64,000 nt of DNA from Rallus limicola (GCA_022605955.1 JAKCOZ010000011.1:1794537-1858536); one strand, 5' to 3'; numbered from the stretch's first letter, positions 31,253-43,774 are shown. Made by a program: numbers and translations. Notes: a model not told the origin generated them from the sequence alone.

Positions 31253-33090
31253 CTCCAGGAAGACTCTCCCCATGCACTGAGCCTCACTGGGGGTGGGAGA
31301 GGAGGGTGGGGACACTGGTTGGTGGCTGTGTGTAAGCAACAGTCACCTGGACAAATACAAGTTCTCACCCTGTGACTGTTAATGAGGAAATATGCATAAC
31401 ATTAATAATAATTTTTGAGTGCTAAGTAGGTTGTTATGGGGTATAGGCCATGTATGTTGTTGAATGTATGTAAATCTCTCAGCTCCTTATGTCTTGGCAG
31501 CAGCCTGAAGTAGGGGTACTGGTTTCCCTGCTCTTTCCTTGCTGGCCAGGTCAACCTTGTGACTTAAAACAGCAGTCTCATGACTGCAGGGCTTCCTTCA
31601 CTGTGATGCCAAAGTGAGCCTTCATGTGGTCCATCTCTCATCACTGTTAAAAGGAAAGCATAATCACAGTGGTGGTGGTGAAAAGAATTAAAGGGATTAA
31701 GGAGTTAGAGCTTTTCATCTATGTGGTTTGTCACTGACCTGAGCCTGACTTAGCCATAGTCAGAAGAGATCCTGAAGAAACTTCTGTGGTCATCAGCAAA
31801 AAAAGTGACTTAAGTAAAACTTTGTGCAAGTTGGAGTAAAGTAACAGGCTTTTTTAGGTCTATCTCAGCTTTGTTCTTCCATGTTTCCATAGTCTGACCC
31901 CAGATTCATTGGTGAAACAGTTTGGGAGCTTCAGGTAACTTCTCATTCAGCTATGAGTGGGTCCATGTGCCATGAGCTGCCCTAAGACCCCACCAATGTC
32001 ATTCTAGTGCTGGCTGATGCAGCTCTTCACCAGGCTTGAAGAAAGAACCCAGGTTGGAGGCTTCTCTATGAATGTGTATTTTAGATATTTGCCTTTTCCT
32101 GACTACATCCAAATACTGATTTTTTCCAGGTGACTTCACCTAAGTCTTTAGGTTCCTTCACTGCAGGTAGCTCACCTTTTGGGACTTCTGCTTGGATCTA
32201 TTGATGACACTCCCTTGTTTTGCCCTTACCATCATCCCTGTTGTTTCCTTACAAAATGAGGCTCTGTCTCATCCAGGTTTCTTATCACCCCACATGTATG
32301 TGTGTTTGTTCCACCCCAATAACTCCTCAACCTGTCGGCCTCTTTCAGTCACACCTGATAAAGAGATACAGGTCTGTGAGGGTAATTAAGGTTGCATAAG
32401 CTAATGAAAACAGGCTGTCAGGCATGAGGAATAGGCCAGGTACTTACTAAGCCTCTGGGAGAGGTGCAACTCCAGCTCACATGAGTGGATACCAGAGGAA
32501 GACATGTTCCAGCTGTTTTGGCCAGGAGATGTATCACCCAGAGCCAGTGTGGCCCCTCTGTTGCCTTGGTAGCCCCCAGGTCCATAGATGGTGATCTCTA
32601 TTTGCAGGAAAATATCTTCTCAGTTTAAATGTGGGGGTGGTTCAGGCAAAACCAGTCCAGGTAGAAACTAGTGGGTGCTGGGGAAACTTTTGATTTGGTG
32701 GGAGGTGGAAGTGCTTGCCTGCTTTGTGTAGAAACACCAGATTCCAGCAGGTCCAAGGTCTCCAGAGTGTGAAGGTTTCCTTCTAGCTGGGTTTTGTACA
32801 AGTCCTATTGTTTTCTCTCAAGAAAAGCAGGGGAAAAGAGAAATTACTTAGTTTCAATAGTGAAATGCACCCAAGGAGGTGAAGCAAGAGGAGGAGGTTA
32901 AACTCATGTTCTTTCTCTTGTCGTCCCATGTGCAGGCATGTGCATCCATACAGACCCACCTCTCCTTGTGTAAATCCCAAAGGGGACAATACAAATAAGG
33001 ATGAAAGGGAAAATGAAGAGGATGAGTCAGTTCTACTCCTTCTTGTCTGAGCCACTGCGAAGCCTGCCTGGCGCTCAGATCATTGTTTAG
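31253..33090. other. unassigned DNA, 1.8 kb
   Basis: Base composition is even and AT-richer than the flanks. The text feel (short GGTGACTTCACC palindromic motif near 32,131, many CAGGT/TTCACTGCAGG motifs) could be an old degraded mobile element or ordinary intron. I cannot assign it. No open frame with a domain. Confidence 0.3.
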
Positions 33091-33443
33091 TCTGGAGCAG
33101 AGGAGGCTGAGGGGAGCCCTTCTCCCCACCTGCCCTGCCCTGCCAGGAGGGTGCAGAGAGGTGGGCGCTGGTCTCTTCAGCCAGGGGCCAGGAGCTGGGA
33201 CAAGGGGCAATGGGCTCAAGCTGGGCCAGGGCAGGGTCAGGTCAGCTGGGAGGGCCAAGTTCTTCCCTGGCAGAGCTGTGGGGCTGTGGCCCAGGCTGCC
33301 CAGGGAGGGGTCTGAGTCCCCAGCCCTGGGGGTGTTGAACAGAGGGGAGATGAGGTCTGAGACATCTGGGGCAGCACAGGACAGGGACAGTTGGGCTCAA
33401 TGAGCTTAAAGGGCTTTTCCAACCTTGTGACTGTGATTCTGTG
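33091..33443 (+). mobile_element. CR1 LINE fragment, group A (A form), short
   Basis: 5'-truncated at TCTGGAGCAGAGGAGG. A form of the diagnostic site (33,208). The 3' end is complete with GACTGTGATTCTGTGA. Confidence 0.93.
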
Positions 33444-35106
33444 ACAGGGTTGGTTTTCCAAATAGGATAATGCTTCAGATTGATGACCTGGTATAAGATA
33501 CACCACAAGCGGTGTGATGATTACCGGTGCGTACTCCAGTGTCACTGCTGGTACAGATTGGATTGTAGGTTGAGTCACAATGAATTCCCTAAAGCTGTGT
33601 TTATTAACATACAAATGCCAAGGAAGTTCCATTGCTGAATTTTTATCTGCTTCAGCTTGAGAGTCAAACGGGCACGTTACAGAAGCATCATCCGTGTGAA
33701 AGCGACTGCGGCTGCTGCGGCTGGGGAAAGGATGCATCTGGGTTTATTGATGATGTTACCAAGGTGCTTAGAAACATGAGTACCTTGGGTTTGTTCTCCC
33801 TTTAGTAAGTTATTCTTGTTTCTGGTGTTGTGTAAAGATATTTCTTCGGTTCCAGTCTCCTCTGGAGATCTCTGCTGAGCAAAGCATCAGCAACAGAGAT
33901 GCTCTGTTAGGCCGTATCATCTTTCCTCCAGGAGTATGTTATAAACCTGGATTTATTTCATAGCTTTCTTGTAAATTTTAAGGTAATTTTATCTGCTGGA
34001 GGAAAAAACTGAGTGAGAGAAGAGAGGCTCAGAACTGTGATTTACTGACCTCCTGGTGAGGAAGCTTAGCTGCTTTTTTTTTTCCCCCCCCTCTTGGTTA
34101 AACCACATCAGCTGAAACACAAGTTAGTGGCCAAAGCTTCCTGTTGATCTCCACTGTAGCAGCACTTCACCCATTTTGCTTCCTCTGCCACTCTGCTGAT
34201 CCCCAGAGAAGATACAAATTCACCCTGAGAAATCACTTTATATATGAGGTTTTGGATCTTGGGGCAAATATTTTAGGTTGTGGATGCCTCCTGCTGTCAA
34301 AGAAACACCAGAGAGCCTGGCTAGCGGAGGGGCTGTTTGATGGGAGCCCCAAAGTTCTGCCTTGTGCTCAGCTGGTGTTAAAAATCGCCTTTTGGGAGCT
34401 GTGGCCAGTGACTTCACCGTTTTGTCTGTGTTCCCATCTCTATAAACAGTTCCTGCACCTCAGGAGGTGGTTGGGAGGATTAGTCATTGGGTTTTAGAGC
34501 TCTTTGAAGCCAGCAAGCGGTGTATAACAGCTCGATGTTTATTAATGGAATGGATTAATACCCTGAGAATTTTTTTACGAGCTGGGTTTAGATCCGCCAG
34601 GACGGAGCCTCAGCAAGTTGAAATAGGTGTTGCTTCATTGATCCCATCCCAGCTGTGCCAGCTGATGGCACCTGGTTATCTGGCCCCATCCTACCTGATG
34701 TGAGGGCTGCAGCAGGAGCCCTCCCTCTCGGCGCTGCTCTAGCGAGCTCTCCTTCCCCTGGCTTCCTGCCACAGCATGCGCCAAGTTTAAATCTGGTTCT
34801 GTGTTTCTGGCTTCGTTCCTTCCAAATGTTTTCAATTTTGTTGGCTTTAACTGATCCCAGTGGCATCTTCTCACGATGCACTTTATTCAGCTGCTTCTGC
34901 TGCTCCAAGTACAATAACACTCCTAAAGTTCAACCTATTTTTTAATTATGAAACCGAAACAAGCTGAAGTGTAGTATTGTTCTGTCACTGGTGGGAGAAA
35001 GGGAATCTTGCTCTTCATCTTTAAATTTGATTTAATTTAAATCTCAGCACAGGGGGTTTAGTGGAATGTTGTTGTAATGGGAAGGGCAAGTTATTGTTTG
35101 TTCTTC
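33444..35106. other. unique DNA, possible conserved stretch
   Basis: Single-copy. 34,485-34,700 (TTTATTAATGGAATGGATTA, GAGCCTCAGCAAGTTGAAAT) has the look of a conserved element by pattern only. T/C run at 34,072-34,092. No gene seen. Confidence 0.3.
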
Positions 35107-35745
35107 ATAGACCCTCAGACTGGTTTGGGTGGGAAGGGACCCCAAAGCGTCCCAGTGCCCCCCTGCCATGGGCAGGGACACCCCCCCAGCCCAGGTTGCC
35201 CCAAGCCCGATCTAACCTGGCCTTGAACCCTGCCAGGGATCCAAGGGCAGCCCCGGCTTCTCTGGGCACCCTGTGCCTCCCCAGGAAGGATTTCTGCCTC
35301 CCAGGCCCTCTCCAGCTGCCCTCCTGCAGCTGAAGGCCATTCCCCTGGGCCTGGCCCTCCCTGCCCTGGCCACCTGCCCCTCTCCAGCTCTCCTGGAGCC
35401 CCTCGAGGGATGGGAAGGGGCTGGGAGCTCTCCCCAGAAGCAGCCTTCTCTTCTCTGGGCTGAGCCAGCCCAGCTCTCCCAGCCTGGCTCCAGAGCAGAG
35501 GGGCTCCAGCCCTCCCATCCTCTCTGGGGCTCCTGTGGACTGGCTCCCACAGCTCCGTGTCCCCCTTGTCCTGGGGCCCCCCGAGCTGGAGGCAGCGCTG
35601 CCGGGGGGTCTGTGTCCCAGAGCGGAGCAGAGGGGCAGAATCCCCTTTCCCAGCCCTGCTGGTCCCACTGCTGGGGGTGCAGCCCAGGACACGGGGGGCT
35701 TTCTGGGCTGTGGCCATGCGCTGCCTGATCATGTTGAGCTTTTTC
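35107..35745 (-). mobile_element. CR1 LINE fragment, diverged C-like group
   Basis: Minus-strand copy with GGTTTGGGTGGGAAGGGACC tail and a perfect hairpin, CCCTGCC ATG GGCAGGG, at 35,161-35,177. Sequence differs from groups B-D across the body. Extends to the RT-derived segment before ATCATGTTGAGC near 35,745. Confidence 0.9.
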
Positions 35746-36480
35746 ACTAACTCTCTTGCTCTCCTGGCAGCCAGTTCTAGGATTGCTTAGACATGAGAGT
35801 TATGATCTGTTGGATGATCTCAAAGCACTTCAGGACCAGTGAAGACTTGGAGAATGTAATGACTTTTTCTACTGATAAGGTGACACAACAACTACCTGGG
35901 ACAACTGCTCCTGACCCATAGTGGCATATTTATCATATCCTTCCCACATCAGTGGAAGTGATTTAGTGGTTTCCCTGTTTATTCTCAGCTTATCCCCTCT
36001 CTTTGACCTCTGCTTTTCCACACTTACACCGTACAAAGCTTCATTGCCTTGTTCTGTGGTCAATGAAGGTGCAAACTGATGTGGTGTTCTCAGCCTGTGT
36101 CCTTCTGCAGAGTTCCTGCGAGTAGGTGGGAATTTATTAAGAAGAGGAGGGATGGGAGAAGGATGGTGTGTGTGTGCTTGGGGCTTCCACTAGGTCCAGG
36201 CAGCTTGCAGCCACCTCTGCAGAGAGCCGCAGTCTTACTGACTCAGTTGTCAAAGTCAATCTGCTGCTGAGGAGATCTATGAGTAATAACCAAATTAAAG
36301 AAGCTGGGGTTTGCACACCCATCGGGTTAGCAGCACATGGGTTAGCATTTAGGGAAAAAAACAGAAAAGAAATCCCTTTCCTTGGCAGACTTAGTTCTTG
36401 AGCAGGTCCTTGAGCTGTCTTGCTCTGCCGTCTTGCCATCTCCAGCACCTGCACAAGGCACTGCAAGCGCAACTGCCCCT
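35746..36480. other. unique DNA
   Basis: No gene or repeat seen. Confidence 0.45.
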
Positions 36481-37190
36481 AGAATCATAGAAGCATAGAA
36501 TGGTCTGGGTTGGAAGGGACCCCAAGGATCACAGAGTTCCAACCCCCCTGCCACAGGTAGGGCCACCAGGAGCTACATAAGGTTGCCCAGGGCCCCAGCC
36601 AACCTGGTCTTGAACACCCCCAAGGATGGGGCACCACCCCCTCTCCGGGCAGCCCCTTCCAGTCCCTCACCACTCTCTGTAAAAAAACTTCCTACTAATA
36701 TCTAATTTAAACCTTTCTTTACCTTTAATCCATTCCTCCTTGTTCTGCCATTGTCTACCCTTTCAAAAAGTTGATTCTCCCTCCTGTTCCTCGGGTCCCT
36801 TCAGGGACGGGCAGGCTGCAATGAGGTCCCCCCCAGAAGCAGCCTTCTCTTCTCCAGGCTGACCCAGCCCAGCTCCCTCAGCCTCTCTCCAGAGGGAAGC
36901 TGCTCCAGCCCTCTGATCATCTTCATGGCCTCCTCTGACCCCTCTCCAACAGCCCCACATCTTCCTTGTGTTGGGGCCCCAGCTCTGGACACAGGACTCC
37001 AGCTGGGGCCTCCCCAGGGCAGAGCAGAGAGGGACAATCCCCTCCCTGTCCCTGCTGCCACCCCTCTGCTGATGGAGCCCAGGGTCCCACCACTCTTCTG
37101 AGCTGCAGGAGCACACTGCTGGCTCATGGGAAGTTTCTCATCCACCAGAACCCCAGACCGTAAGGTGAGGCCTTACCAGGGCAGAGTAGA
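36481..37190 (-). mobile_element. CR1 LINE, group C mosaic
   Basis: The 3' third (36,481-36,780) is an older version: ACCTCCAGGCCTGG is partly deleted and AAACTTCCTACTAATATCTA replaces the usual group C 3' UTR. From 36,785 to about 37,158 it matches young group C closely. At 37,165-37,190 it switches to another CR1 type (GTGAGGCCTTACCAGGGCAG). Three histories in one element. Confidence 0.9.
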
Positions 37191-38039
37191 AGTGGAAGTT
37201 CACAGGACTGCAGTGTGGACAGCCTACGTCACTACCTCTGTCCCAAAACTGTACAACCATTTTAGGCAGGGCTCTAATTAGCAAAAGCCACCCTGCTTCC
37301 CCCTGTGCACCTTTCCTTACTGGCATTGCTCTCCCTTTGCCTTGCTGACAGGAGCAATGCCGATGACCCAGGCCCAGCTGCATGGGCATCAGAACTGCAG
37401 GAGTGCTCTGGATTAAAAGCAGAGGTTTAAATGAAGTAGGGGTTTGCCATGTTCATTTTACTTTAGCATCAGCTCTTCCTTTACATGAGATCAGAAATTA
37501 ATTTTGTTTCAAAGTTCTGAAGACCTGGAGACATGCTGAATGGGTAGAAATTGCTGCTATTTATAGGCTGCAGAATTCCTTTGCACAAGAAACCGGCTTG
37601 GTTTAATTTAAACCAAGTATTCAGCACGTTTAGCTTAATTTTATTTAACTGCAAGTTTTACATGCCTTTCCCTGCATTCTAATTGTTTTCTAAATTTGTG
37701 ACATAAATCTGAAGTGCAATTAAAAAGTCAGGCTAGTCATTAAGAAACTTCATTACTGTTTTTAACATCAAGTGTGTTGACTTGCTTAGTTTATTAATTT
37801 TTACAAGTGTCCAGCTGTAAAAGTAGGACAGCTTGTTTGTTTAGCCAAAGGCCTGAATCACAGGGAAATACACCTTTGTTGCTCTCTACCAGGAAAAGTC
37901 AGTGTTTTTTAGGGGAAAAAAAGACCAAAAAAGCAAATCAAGTGAGTTTAAGTCAATGGGAACTGAAGCATTTTGCTCCCTGTTTTGTATCAATAAATCC
38001 TGTAGCCATGGGAGAAAGGGTTGAAGAAAAAAAAAAGGG
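37191..38039. other. unique DNA, AT-rich
   Basis: Single-copy and AT-rich from 37,430. Includes the 21-base palindrome at 37,597-37,617 (separate entry). No gene seen. Confidence 0.45.
37597..37617. promoter_or_regulatory. near-perfect palindrome, 10-bp arms
   Basis: CTTGGTTTAA T TTAAACCAAG: two perfect 10-base arms around a single central base. It could be a homodimer binding site or a cruciform seed; chance is possible in AT-rich DNA. Confidence 0.4.
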
Positions 38040-38835
38040 TTGGCAGGCAAGTTAGGAAGTGTTCCTCAAGGACTGGTCTCAAGACTGTTGTTAATCAATG
38101 TACCAACTAATGGTACAGCAGAAATTAATGTGACTTGGAGATGTCATCAAAGGAGGAAAAATAGGACATCCCATCAGAAGAATGAATGACTGCAGGACTA
38201 TTTGCCTGTAAGCAAATGTAATGGAAGCTGAGAGAAAGTTGGGAGTTCTGTATCAGATTTGGAATGGGTTAATCAATCACAGGATAATTCCAATGTCCCT
38301 GTGATAAAGATACATACAGGGGTTGCATTTGTCAGCCAAATTATTTCCATGGGCAACAAAGGAGATGTGAATGGCACTGCAGTGGGTTTTAGTGTGGCAT
38401 TGTTTAAAGCATACTATGCCTTCCTTATCCATGTAGGAGGAAGATTGATTTCCACTGTAAAAGATGCAGGGAAGGGTGTCTGCTGGAAATGATGTAGAGA
38501 ACAGAGAAGCCTGTTCACCAAACAATTCAAGGAGCTGGGATGGTAAGGTAGTGACAAAAAAAAAAGGCAGATAAAAATGCTATCCCTTCTCTATAAATAC
38601 ATTGGCATAAATACCAGAGAGGGGAAGAGTTATTTAAGTTAAATGACAATTCTGGCACAAGAACAAATGGCTCTGAATAGGCTTAGGCTGGAAATGAGCA
38701 GGATGGCTTCAAACCAAGTGGGGTTCTTGAACGGCCTTCTAATGGGAATTGTGTAACAGGGGCTGAAAACCTGATTGCTGTGAGGATGGAGCCGGATAAA
38801 TGTATTAATGGGATTATGCAATGTGGTTGGCTTCA
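38040..38835 (+). mobile_element. ancient L3/CR1-like LINE relic
   Basis: 38,637-38,830 follows, motif by motif, the 3' part of old amniote CR1/L3 elements: GGCACAAGAACAAATGG, TTAGGCTGGAAATGA, TTCTTGAACGGCCTTCTAAT, GGGGCTGAAAACCTGA, then a GATAAATGTATTAATGGGAT segment. The start, 38,045-38,160 (GTTCCTCAAGGACTGGTCTC), resembles the RT stretch encoding the part before FADD. The middle is unaligned. Much more diverged than any other CR1 here, so it predates modern birds. Confidence 0.55.
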
Positions 38836-39737
38836 GTATTAAGGGATCAGACCTGGGAGTTCTGGGCCTGTGCTTCTGTAAACACACTTGGGAATCCTGC
38901 AGGTATGAGGAAAAAGACATAGGAAGTTTTCCTTTTAAGCAATATTTGCATAACGGTTCGGCTTTGAGTCGGTTTCTCTGTTTCTAATGCACTAGTAACT
39001 GAACAGAGTGAGCTGCAGGAGGAAGAAGAACCCTTTCTGTGCTGGGAGAAAGCAGCAGCTGGCAACTGTTCCCCTGTTTCAGCAGTCGATTTTGGCAGCA
39101 AGCCCGTCCAACTTAGATATGTCCTTTTTTTTTTTTACATTTAAAGCATTTTGGTCCGTTATAGTAAAGTTAGGGCTTGAAAATGGATTGTGCTCAAAAT
39201 GATGGCAATTATTTATTATTATTTAACTCTGTAGTGATGCTTTTTAAGAAAAAAAAAAACCACCACAACCTGCAGCTCACTGCAGAGTGGTGTTTGCTAT
39301 CGATCTCACCATTCTTTCTCCTTATCGATCCCCGTTTTCCCCCTTTACTAATGGTCCCCAGTTTTCTTGTCACTTTGCTAAAATCCCAATAAATAAGACC
39401 AACTGCCTTGTTCTCAAAAGCAACCGGTTATGTTATCAGTGATGGGCACCAAGTTATTTCAGCACAGTGTAACTTTGATCTCTCTATTTCCATGCCTTTT
39501 ATCTTTTGATACAGGGTCCATTCTTAAGTCTTGCCCCAAGTTGGTAGCTGGTGGCTTCCCCAAGTGCTGCCACCTCTAGCATTCTGTCCTTAAGCAGAGA
39601 TGCTCTGTGTAGAGGTCTCAGCGATTAGGGAGAGGTTGGTATTGATGGGATGGTGTGGTGCCACGTGAGAACATCAGACATGTACATTGGCACTTTCAAA
39701 CATGGGCTGTGAGACCAGGAGGTTCACTCCAGCTCCA
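38836..39737. other. unique DNA
   Basis: AT-rich single-copy DNA with T-runs at 39,126-39,136 and A-runs at 39,249-39,259. No gene seen. Confidence 0.4.
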
Positions 39738-40168
39738 TGAAGCTGGTGAAGGGTCTGGAGCACAAGTCCTGTGAGAAGCAGCTGAGGGAGCTGGGGCTTT
39801 TTAGTCTTGAGAAAAGGAGGCTGAGGGTTGACCTTATTGCTCTCTGCAGCTACCTGCCAGGCGGTTGCAGAGATGTCAGGGTTGGTCTCTTCTCTCGGGT
39901 GACAAGTGACAGGATGAGAGGAAATGGCTTAAAATTGCCCCAGAGGAGACTTAGGCTGGGTATCAGGGAGAATTTCTGTACTGAAAGGGCTGTCAGGCAT
40001 TGGCACAGGCTGCCCAGGGAGGTGGTGGAGTCACCATCCCTGGAGGGGTTTAAAAGGCCTGTGGATGAAGTGCTTAAGGACATGGTCTAGAGGTGGGCTG
40101 GCAGGGTTAGACTGTGGTTGGACTCAATCATAAGGGTCTCTTCTAACCCAGGTGATTCTGTGATTCTG
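39738..40168 (+). mobile_element. CR1 LINE fragment, older
   Basis: More AT-rich and diverged than group [24 protein letters not shown] frame remnants, GGCTTAAAATTGCCCCAGAG, GGTGGTGGAGTCACCATCCC, and a GGTGATTCTGTGATTCTGAA tail. It shows what the non-homogenised CR1 core looks like. Confidence 0.93.
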
Positions 40169-41165
40169 AATTTTAGTTGGGGGATTGTGTAGAAGTCCTT
40201 TGTAGTGGATGTGACATTGTGGCAGCCTGGAGTAGAGCACACTAGGCAGTGAAGTTGACTTTGCTGTGGCTGGGGAAATTGCAAGCACGCTTTCTTGTAG
40301 CCCACCCTGCCCTTATCCCTCTGTTCTTCGCTCTCCTTGTTACCTGATGTCACAGCAGCATCGGCATTGACTGTGACAATCTCCAGTCTCCAGCATGTTC
40401 TCATTGCTTCCCTACACATGCTTTTCATTCTCCTCTTCTATTCAGGACACGAATGGCAGACGGATTTTCTTCTTTGGTCTCAAGATCTTCTCATTGGAGC
40501 CTTTCAGCCCAGTCAGCTTCACAAACGAGGTCCCTTAATTACCTCAGCTTTTCTTTTTGAAGTTGAAAACCTTGCAGAGGTTTTATTTTGGTTCAAATGA
40601 ACCGATTTGTGGCAGAAAGGCTTGAATTGAGTGATCATGAGCAGCTTTTATTACAACATCCTCAGTATTTGCCGGAAGTCTCCAGCAGAATCACCTCTTG
40701 TTTGCTCAGTGCCTATTTTGTAAAGAAGTCTCTTGGCTATTACATCCCAGACTTACCCGGGCCTTGCTGTTGGTATTTGTTCTTCCTTCTATAGCTGGAA
40801 TTTAAGAGTCCCTTATCAGCCAGCTCCTGGGAGTATTTCTTTCTCTCTCTAGTCATTTTTACAAGCTCTCTGCACATATCCAAATCTGACGGTGGGGTCT
40901 CCAGTGGACCTCTAACACAGTCCCAGCAGACAGCCTTTTACGGGCTTTTCCCAAAGTGACTTTAATCGAGAACGATGGTTTTATACATGCTATCGCTTTG
41001 GATTTCTAGCAAGCAGAGATGATTCACTCAGTTCACAGGAAGAACCGTGGAGCAGTGTCCCAAAAGATTATTTCAGTAGAGTTTTGGAAGTGGGTTTGAG
41101 GTTACATGGGCAGCGTGCACGCACGGGTCTGACTTTGGTTTGGACTTTTGAGGGTGGGGGGTGTA
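40169..41165. other. unique DNA
   Basis: Single-copy, no repeat. Contains a short inverted repeat GGTTCA AA TGAACC at about 40,590-40,603. No gene seen. Confidence 0.4.
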
Positions 41166-41667
41166 TTGTGTCCAGTTCTGGGTTCCCTGGGATAAAAAAG
41201 CCAGGGATCTCCTGGAGAGAGTCCAGAGGAGGGACAGGGAGATGCTGAAGGGCCTGGAGCATCTCCCCTGTGAGGAAAGGCTGAGGGAGCTGGGGCTGTT
41301 CAGCCTGGAGAGAAGCAGCCTGAGAAGGGATCTGATCAATGGTTATCAATAGCTGAAGGATGGGACACAGGGGGCCATGGGCAGCATCTTCTCAGAGTCT
41401 GTTGGGACAGGACAAGGGGTGATGGGCTCAAGTTGGAGCCCAGGGAGTCCCCCCCCAATGTGGGGAAGAACTTGTTGCCAGTGAGGGTGAGGGAGCCCTG
41501 GGCCAGGCTGCCCAGGGGGGTGTGGAGTCTCCTTCTCTGGAGAGATTCCAGCCCCATCTGGACGCCACCCTGTGTGCCCTGTCCTAGGGACCCTGCTTTG
41601 GCAGGGGTTGGACCCAATGATTTCTGGAGGTCCCTTCTAACCCCTCCAATTCTGTGACTCTGTGATT
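41166..41667 (+). mobile_element. CR1 LINE fragment, group B
   Basis: Group B copy starting TTGTGTCCAGTTCTGGG. Hairpin CCCTGC TTTG GCAGGG near 41,590-41,605, and an insertion CATCTGGACGCCACCCTGTG before it that the other B copies lack. Octamer tail present. Confidence 0.93.
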
Positions 41668-43260
41668 TCTTAGCCACCCATGTACATGTTTCCCACCCTC
41701 CTCCACTACATGAGGACTATAATTTCCAACATCATTTCTCTGGCAGGCACATTGGAAGAATTATCCCCAGTTTGCATCACGGTATCTGAACCCGGGGTAA
41801 ACAAAACAGCTGGCTTAAGGACGTTGGTCTCTGCGAGCAGAGTCTGCGTTCCTGAGGTCTCCTGTCTTTTCAAGCACTCTTCAGCAATCTGGCAGGTTGT
41901 CAAGGCCCCTCAAATTGCGTGGACTCAAGGGTGAGCTGAAGTGCTGGAAACTCGCAGCCTTGAGCCTGGTGTAACAAAGCACATGCTTTTGTCCTTTACA
42001 GACCTGCTTGTTTTGCAGTCACTTTTAATTTCAGTTCAGACAGCGCTGAAGGCTTAATTAAAAAAAGTGGGTTTGGTAGACGAGAGTGTAATGCCCAGGC
42101 ACTGCTGCAGTGATGGTGTGTAGGTGTTTGGGGATTATGTTACATGCAAATGAAACGATTGTTTCTTTTTAACTCCTGTTTAAATATAGTTCAAATTATG
42201 GAATATTTAGTAGGACAGAGTAAGCTGTTGCTTGCCAGCTTTTTCATAGCGGTGGTTACCAGATGCTTCTGTATTTATAACCTCGCCATCTGTTCCAGGG
42301 TGGAGTTTGGGGGTAGTCTAGGTATAATGGATGTGTCTTCATTCTTGGGTATCTCTGGAAAACTTCAAAGCATCTGTTTGGAGATGAAGGGGAAGCAGGG
42401 TTAGCTGTAGTACTCAGGGAATTTGAGGGAATTTTACAGAAATGCAGCTGATTCCTTAGCATAGCAGGACGTGGAAGGGGAAGGAGACTTAACCTACGAG
42501 GCATTTTGTGCTGTTCCTCAGTCGTTGCCAAGATCCACTTGGAGTTTTGCTTGGCCGTTACCATGCTGGGCTGTTGCTTCCTGCTTTGGATGGCATCTTT
42601 CTTAAGAGCCACTGAATTTCCAGGAGTATTTCTATATGGAAGTCTCACAAGGGGAGGGTTTTTCTTATTTCTGTAGCTAAATTTTGGTATTTTAATAATT
42701 TTTTGATGCTGGGTGACTAATTTCTTTTTTTAATGTCCAAGCTAAGTCCAGCTAAAGAGGAAAAGAAGCAGCACATTCAGACACATTCACTGCCCATACT
42801 GTAGATCCTGCAAGGCTCTCCTGGAGAGGAGGGGAGAACAACAACACTCTGTAGTATCAAGAAAGCAGCTTGGTTGATTATTTAGGTCCTCTGCCATGAA
42901 GCCACCCATGTAGTGGCTTGTGTGCAACATCTTGCCATTGTCAGGGTACCTCCATCCTGAAGGCTGATGGTGGTAACAGCTTGCTGCTAATGTAGCCAAT
43001 TCGTAATCACTGGCCTAATCTCTCTTAATTTAATTCATTGCCAATGAAATATGAAAATTACCCTTTTAGACATTGTGGTTCTTGTGAAGGAAATGACATA
43101 CTGTGGTTATTTATGGGTTTCTAAACAAAGCGTAATACAGTCATTTAATTAATTTCCCTAGAATGTTTCTTTTCAATGAAACGTGTGGCAGTGCAACTTG
43201 ACACACACAGGGTGCGAGCCATAATATTCCACCTTCAAGCAAAACCTTCTACCCTGTTTG
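41668..43260. other. unique DNA, 1.6 kb
   Basis: No gene or repeat recognised; AT-rich from 42,050 and from 42,650 on. Confidence 0.45.
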
Positions 43261-43774
43261 GTGAGGCCACACCTTGAGTGTTGGGTCCAGTTCTGGGCTC
43301 CTCACCATCAGAAGGACATGGAGGTCCTGGAGTGAGTCCAGAGAAGGGCAACCAGGCTGGGGAAGGGGCTGGAGGGCAAATCCTCTGAGGAGCAGCTAAG
43401 GGAGCTGGGGGTGTTGAGGCTGGAGCAGAGGAGGCTGAGGGGAGCCCTTCTCCCCCCCTGCCCTGCCCTGCCAGGAGGGTGCAGAGAGGTGGGCGCTGGT
43501 CTCTTCAGCCAGGGGCCAGGAGCTGGGACAAGGGGCAATGGGCTCAATCTGGGCCAGGGCAGGGTCAGCTCAGCTGGGAGGGCAAAGTTCTTCCCTGGCA
43601 GAGTTGTGGAGCTGTGGCACAGGCTGCCCAGGGAGGGGGCTGAGTCACCATCCCTGGATGTGTTTTACAGCCGGGGAGATGAGGTACTTAGGGATCTGGT
43701 TTAGCATAGGACAGGAATGGTTGGACTTAATGAGCTTAAAGGGCTTTTCCAACCTTGTGATTCTGTTATTCTGT
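43261..43774 (+). mobile_element. CR1 LINE, group A core with older 3' end
   Basis: Core is uniform group A (A form, 43,533). The 3' part changes after GGGGGCTGAGTC: TCACCATCCCTGGATGTGTT then an older tail (ACTTAGGGATCTGGTTTAGC). Forms an inverted pair with 44,751-45,244, 976 bases away. Confidence 0.93.

Noticed and set aside
30307..31335. 342-codon plus-strand frame
   Set aside because: It is the antisense of a group C CR1 with some flanking sequence. The same peptide segments recur at every minus-strand group C copy.
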